Positions 34,218 through 37,849 of a DNA stretch of 37,849 bases are shown here, piece by piece. This DNA is from Pseudonocardia sulfidoxydans NBRC 16205 (GTDB lineage: Bacteria > Actinomycetota > Actinomycetes > Mycobacteriales > Pseudonocardiaceae), in NCBI RefSeq assembly GCF_007989085.1, contig NZ_BJVJ01000059.1, positions 1-37,849 on the forward strand, written 5' to 3'. A program made the translations under genes and the position numbers. The notes under the pieces were generated by a model. The model worked only from the letters and a program-made list of their open reading frames with translations. It was not told the origin of the DNA and ran no database searches. Position 1 is the stretch's first letter, and every line of letters begins with the position of its first letter.

Positions 34218-35449
34218 GCGACCCGCAGCAGGACTACGACGAGCTCAAGGCCGCGGGCCTGACGCTCGACCTCACCCGCGGCAAGCCGTCGTCGGCACAG
34301 CTCGACCTCGCCGCGCCGATGCTCGACCTGCCCGGTTCCGAGCTCGTCCGTGCCGCCGACGGCTCCGACACCCGCAACTACGGCAACGTGGCGGGCCTGC
34401 CCGAGCTGCGCGCGCTGTTCGCGCCGTTCCTGCAGGTCCCCGTCGCGCAGCTGATCGCGAGCAACAACTCCAGCCTCGAGCTGATGCACGACACCCTCGT
34501 ACATGCGCTGCTCTCGCCGCTGCCGGGCGCCCCGGTGCGCTGGGCCGACGCCGGCCGGGTCGCGTTCCTCGCGCCCGTCCCCGGCTACGACCGGCACTTC
34601 GCCGTGTGCGAGCGCCTCGGGATCGACCTGGTCAGCGTGCCCATGACCGCCGACGGCCCCGACATGGACGAGGTCGAGCGGCTCGTCGCCGACGACCCGT
34701 CGATCAAGGGCATCTGGTGCGTGCCCAAGTACTCCAACCCGGACGGCGCCGTCTACTCCGACGAGGTCGTCCGTCGCCTCGCCGCGATGCCGACGGCCGC
34801 GCCCGACTTCCGGATCATGTGGGACAACGCCTACTCGGTGCACCACCTGACCGAGGAGGAGCCGGAGCTCGCCGACGTCCTCGCCCTCGCCGCGGAGGCC
34901 GGCAACCCCGACCGGCCCTTCGTCTTCGGCTCGACGTCGAAGATCACGTTCGCCGGTGCGGGCGTGGCGTTCCTCGGCGCGTCCGAGGCCAACGTCGCCT
35001 GGTGGCTCACGCTCACCGAGAAGCGCACGATCGGCCCGGACAAGATCAACCAGCGCCGCCACGCCCTGTTCCTGCGCGACGGCGACGGGCTGCGCGCCCA
35101 CATGGCCGCGCACCGCGAGCTGATCGCCCCGAAGTTCGCCGTCGTCGAGAAGCTGCTGACCGACGCGTTCGCCGACACCCCCGGCGTCAGCTGGACGACG
35201 CCGAAGGGCGGCTACTTCGTGGCCCTCACCGTGCCCGACGGGCTCGCCTCGCAGGTCGTGGCGCTCGCCAAGGACGCCGGGATCGTGCTCACCCCGGCCG
35301 GCGCGACCCACCCGTACGGCAAGGACCCGCACGACGCACTGATCCGGCTCGCGCCGACACTGCCCCCGCTCGCCGACGTGGAGGGCGCGATGGCCGGCGT
35401 CGTGACCTGTGTGCGGCTGGCGCTGGCCCGCGCGGGCACCAGGGCCTGA
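34214..35449 (+). CDS. Aspartate aminotransferase, subgroup Ic type
   Basis: 411 residues, PLP fold-type I. Motifs TLDLTRGKPSSAQLDL near the N-terminus, NYGNVAGLPELR, VPKYSNPDGAVYSD, IMWDNAYSVHHL (ring Asp and Tyr), and GSTSKITFAGAGVAFLG with the Schiff-base Lys match the Ic-type aspartate aminotransferases described in Corynebacterium. The ATG at 34214 overlaps the argH stop as ATGA; an in-frame GTG 12 bases earlier is a less likely start. Aspartate is the ArgG co-substrate, so coupling to the arg operon makes metabolic sense (inference). Confidence 0.88.
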
Positions 35450-35450
35450 C

Positions 35451-36131
35451 GTGTCGCACGGCGGGAGTCGTCGCGGTGACCCCACCGGGACGACTCCCGC
35501 AGCCTCCGCGCTCGTCACCCGGGCCGAGCTCACCGAGGACGTCGTCACCGTCGCACCCCGGCTGCTCGGCACCGTCCTGGAGGCGGACACCCCTGACGGC
35601 CTGGTCGCCGCGAGGATCGTGGAGGTCGAGGCCTACCGCGCCGCCGACGACCCCGCCTCGCACAGCTACCGCGGCCGCACCCCGCGCAACGCCGTCATGT
35701 TCGGCCCCGCCGGCCACCTGTACGTGTACTTCGTCTACGGGATGCACTTCTGCGCGAACGTGAGCTGCCTCCCCGACGGTGAGGCGGGCGCGGTGCTGCT
35801 GCGCGCCGGGGAGGTCCTCTCCGACGTCGGTGTGGCACGCATCCGACGACCCACCGCCCGTCGTGACGACGACCTCGCCCGCGGGCCGGCCCGCCTCGCG
35901 TCGCTGATGGGGCTTCGCAAGGAGCACAACGGGATCGACGTGACCGACGCGGTGTCGTCCGTGCGGCTGCTCGCGGGTGAACGGGTCCCGGCCGACCGGA
36001 TCGCCACCGGCCCCCGGGTCGGGGTGGCCGCCGCGGCCGACCTGCCGTGGCGGTTCTGGGACAGCGCGTCGCGCGCCGTCAGCCCCTACCGGCCCGGACG
36101 GGTCCGCGACGCGCCCCGTCGCTCGCGGTAG
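35451..36131 (+). CDS. mpg: DNA-3-methyladenine glycosylase, AAG/MPG type
   Basis: 226 residues. Removes alkylated purines in base-excision repair. Family motifs: LLGTVLEADTPDGLVAARIVEVEAY with the catalytic Glu in VEVEAY, SHSYRGRTPRNAVMFGPAGHLYVYFVYGMHFCANV (spread over about residues 68-102) and LARGPARLASLMGL. The GTG at 35451 directly follows the aminotransferase stop (1-base gap). The ~22 residues before VTRAEL are Gly/Thr/Ser-rich, so a later start is possible, but no better one is seen. mpg precedes tyrS in mycobacteria too. Confidence 0.93.
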   Translation: MSHGGSRRGDPTGTTPAASALVTRAELTEDVVTVAPRLLGTVLEADTPDGLVAARIVEVEAYRAADDPASHSYRGRTPRNAVMFGPAGHLYVYFVYGMHFCANVSCLPDGEAGAVLLRAGEVLSDVGVARIRRPTARRDDDLARGPARLASLMGLRKEHNGIDVTDAVSSVRLLAGERVPADRIATGPRVGVAAAADLPWRFWDSASRAVSPYRPGRVRDAPRRSR

Positions 36132-36257
36132 CGCAGCCGACCGGCGCGCCTCACGTCCGCACCTGCGCCCCCGGATCACCGGCCGCCCGTCGTGTGCCGG
36201 CGCCGGCTGACGACCCCGGCGGCCGGGCACCGTCGTGTCCCGGGGAGGATCGACGCC

Positions 36258-37538
36258 GTGAGCACGCACATCCTCGACGAGCTGGAATGGCGCGGCCTGA
36301 TCGCGCAGACGACCGACCGCGACGCCCTGCGCACGGATCTGTCGGGACCCGACCCGTTGACGCTCTACTGCGGGTTCGACCCGACGGCACCGAGCCTGCA
36401 CGCCGGCAACCTCGTGCCCCTGCTCACGCTGCGCCGATTCCAGCAGGCCGGCGCCCGGCCCATCGTGCTGGCCGGTGGTGCGACAGGCATGATCGGCGAC
36501 CCCCGCGACCAGGGGGAGCGCACGCTCAACACCGCCGACGTCGTCGCGGACTGGGCGGGGCGCATCCGCGGCCAGCTCGAACGGTTCGTGGAGTTCGACG
36601 GCTCGCCCACGGGAGCGACGATCGTCGACAACCTCGACTGGACCGGTCCGCAGTCGGTGCTCGAGTTCCTGCGCGACGTCGGCAAACACTTCTCGGTCAA
36701 CGTGATGCTCGCCCGTGAGACGGTCAGACGCCGGCTCGAGGGGGACGGCATGTCCTACACCGAGTTCTCCTACCTGCTCCTGCAGTCGCAGGACTACCTG
36801 CGGCTCTACCGCGAACAGGGCTGCCGGCTGCAGATCGGTGGGTCCGACCAGTGGGGCAACATCGTCGGCGGGGTGGAGCTGATCCGCCGCGTCGACGGGG
36901 GATCGGCGCACGCGCTGACGACGCCGCTGGTGACCGACTCGTCGGGCCGCAAGTTCGGGAAGTCCACCGGGGGCGGCAACATCTGGCTCGACCCGGCGAT
37001 GACCTCGCCCTACGCCTGGTACCAGTACTTCGTGAACGTCGCCGACGCCGACGTGGGGAAGTACCTGAGGCTGTTCACGTTCCTGAGCCAGGAGGAGATC
37101 GCCGACCTCGACCGTGACGTGGCCGAACGACCTCACCTGCGGGCCGGGCAGCGACGTCTCGCGGAGGAGCTGACGACACTCGTCCACGGGGAGCACCACA
37201 CACAGCAGGTCGTCGCCGCGAGCCAGGCCTTGTTCGGCCGTGGCGAGCTCACGGGCCTGGACGCGTCGACCCTCGACGCCGCCATGGCCGAGGTCCCGAC
37301 GGCAGACTTCGGCCTCGACGCCCCGCCCACGATCCTGGACCTGTTGTGCGACAGCGGGTTGGCGGAGAGCCGTTCCGCTGCGCGCCGCGCGGTGAAGGAG
37401 GGCGGCGCCTACGTGAACAACGCGAAGGTGGCCGACGAGGAGTGGACGCCGGCTGCGACCGACCTCCTCGACGGCGGCTGGCTCGTCCTGCGCCGTGGGA
37501 AGCGCAACCTGGCCGGCGCGCGCGCAGCAGGCCGCTGA
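36258..37538 (+). CDS. tyrS: Tyrosine-tRNA ligase
   Basis: 426 residues. Class I synthetase: HIGH-like APSLHAGNLVPL (44-55), tyrosine-binding YCGFDPTAPS and QSQDYLRLY, QIGGSDQWGNI, and KFGKS (232-236) as the KMSKS equivalent. A helical region and a C-terminal S4 RNA-binding domain (SRSAARRAVKEGGAYVNNAKV) complete the usual TyrRS-1 architecture. The GTG at 36258 has GGGGAGG about ten bases upstream. A 126-base GC-rich spacer without recognisable signals separates it from mpg. A hairpin terminator follows. Confidence 0.97.
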   Translation: MSTHILDELEWRGLIAQTTDRDALRTDLSGPDPLTLYCGFDPTAPSLHAGNLVPLLTLRRFQQAGARPIVLAGGATGMIGDPRDQGERTLNTADVVADWAGRIRGQLERFVEFDGSPTGATIVDNLDWTGPQSVLEFLRDVGKHFSVNVMLARETVRRRLEGDGMSYTEFSYLLLQSQDYLRLYREQGCRLQIGGSDQWGNIVGGVELIRRVDGGSAHALTTPLVTDSSGRKFGKSTGGGNIWLDPAMTSPYAWYQYFVNVADADVGKYLRLFTFLSQEEIADLDRDVAERPHLRAGQRRLAEELTTLVHGEHHTQQVVAASQALFGRGELTGLDASTLDAAMAEVPTADFGLDAPPTILDLLCDSGLAESRSAARRAVKEGGAYVNNAKVADEEWTPAATDLLDGGWLVLRRGKRNLAGARAAGR

Positions 37539-37556
37539 CCTGCGGGAACACCAGAA

Positions 37557-37584
37557 GGGGACCCCCCGTGAAGCGGGGGTTTCC
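37557..37584 (+). terminator. Intrinsic-type terminator after tyrS
   Basis: GGGGACCCCC (37557-37566) pairs with GGGGGTTTCC (37575-37584), 10 bp including two G-U pairs, around an 8-base loop. It starts 18 bases after the tyrS stop and isolates the gene from the rRNA promoter region downstream. Confidence 0.7.
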
Positions 37585-37849
37585 GCCTCGTGTAACTTTC
37601 TCCAAGTCGCCAGCGGGCAGCACGACAGACCGGGACGGTTCTCCGGCCCAGAGTCAGCCCCCACAACGGCGACAACCTCCGGTAAGGACGAACACTTCGG
37701 TGTCGGCCTGAGGGCGTGGGACGAGCGGAGTTGACTCCGCGACTCGGACCAGGTAGCATAAGAAAGTTGCTCCGGACACGGTCCGTGTGGCAAACTGACA
37801 GAACAAGCCCCAGACATCGACCGCGTCAGCGGCGACTACGGTGCGCGGA
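37585..37849 (+). other. Intergenic region leading into a probable rRNA operon
   Basis: No protein gene is supported in this stretch. It contains the rrn-type promoter at 37731-37759 and about 85 bases of predicted leader transcript, beginning near the GTTGCTCC at 37766. Base composition is distinctly less GC-rich than in the flanking genes, as expected for an rRNA regulatory region. Neither boxA nor the 16S start is reached before the edge. Confidence 0.6.
37731..37759 (+). promoter_or_regulatory. Strong rrn-type promoter
   Basis: TTGACT (37731-37736), a 17-base spacer and TAGCAT (37754-37759) form the best sigma-70-like promoter in the window. The downstream GTTGCTCC resembles the GTTGCCCC at the start of mycobacterial rrn transcripts, which also use TTGACTCC as the -35 region. 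This points to a 16S rRNA gene beyond the right edge. Confidence 0.75.

Overview
The window is about 38 kb of very GC-rich DNA. Codon usage, abundant GTG starts, TANNNT-type -10 elements and gene order all point to an actinomycete, most likely of the Pseudonocardiaceae (Pseudonocardia-like); the genus is an inference from style, not a search. The backbone follows the order I know from Mycobacterium tuberculosis: uvrA, infC-rpmI-rplT, a SpoU-type rRNA methyltransferase, pheS-pheT, argC-J-B-D-F-R-G-H, then mpg and tyrS. The last 120 bases hold a strong rRNA-operon-type promoter, so a 16S gene probably begins just outside the right edge.

Three accessory insertions break up this backbone. (1) Between uvrA and infC lie a divergent pair, a two-domain SAM methyltransferase and a 971-residue AfsR/SARP-type regulator. 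Their shared intergenic region holds three 11-bp-spaced repeats and a long inverted repeat. (2) Between the SpoU methyltransferase and pheS (about 7.6-18.5 kb) lies the most interesting part of the window. It contains a seven-gene minus-strand operon in which every junction overlaps: PIG-L deacetylase, processive GT2 glycosyltransferase, exosortase-like transpeptidase, a one-TM protein of unknown function, ATP-grasp ligase, UDP-GlcNAc 2-epimerase-like enzyme and HAD phosphatase. Divergent from it is a secreted protein of the choice-of-anchor P type, whose C-terminus (PTG motif, hydrophobic helix, arginine cluster) looks like the matching exosortase sorting signal. Downstream is a regulatory and surface module: a NarL-type response regulator with Glu in place of the phospho-acceptor Asp, a soluble histidine kinase, a normal NarL-type regulator, and an exported alpha/alpha-toroid glycosidase-like protein. 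(3) Between pheT and argC lie an LLM flavin oxidoreductase, a DsbA/FrnE-like oxidoreductase, a TMEM175-type channel and an AlkD-like DNA repair protein.

How the parts may work together: the operon plausibly makes and modifies an amino-sugar polymer or glycan (epimerase, GT2, PIG-L) and processes or attaches a surface protein through the exosortase. Seven- to eleven-base repeats in the two divergent intergenic regions are candidate operators. The arginine cluster is a tight operon with start/stop overlaps. It begins with a promoter that is covered by two tandem ARG boxes and places the transcription start at or next to the argC GTG codon; the ArgR repressor is encoded inside the operon. infC appears to start at a non-canonical ATC codon, as is known for infC elsewhere.
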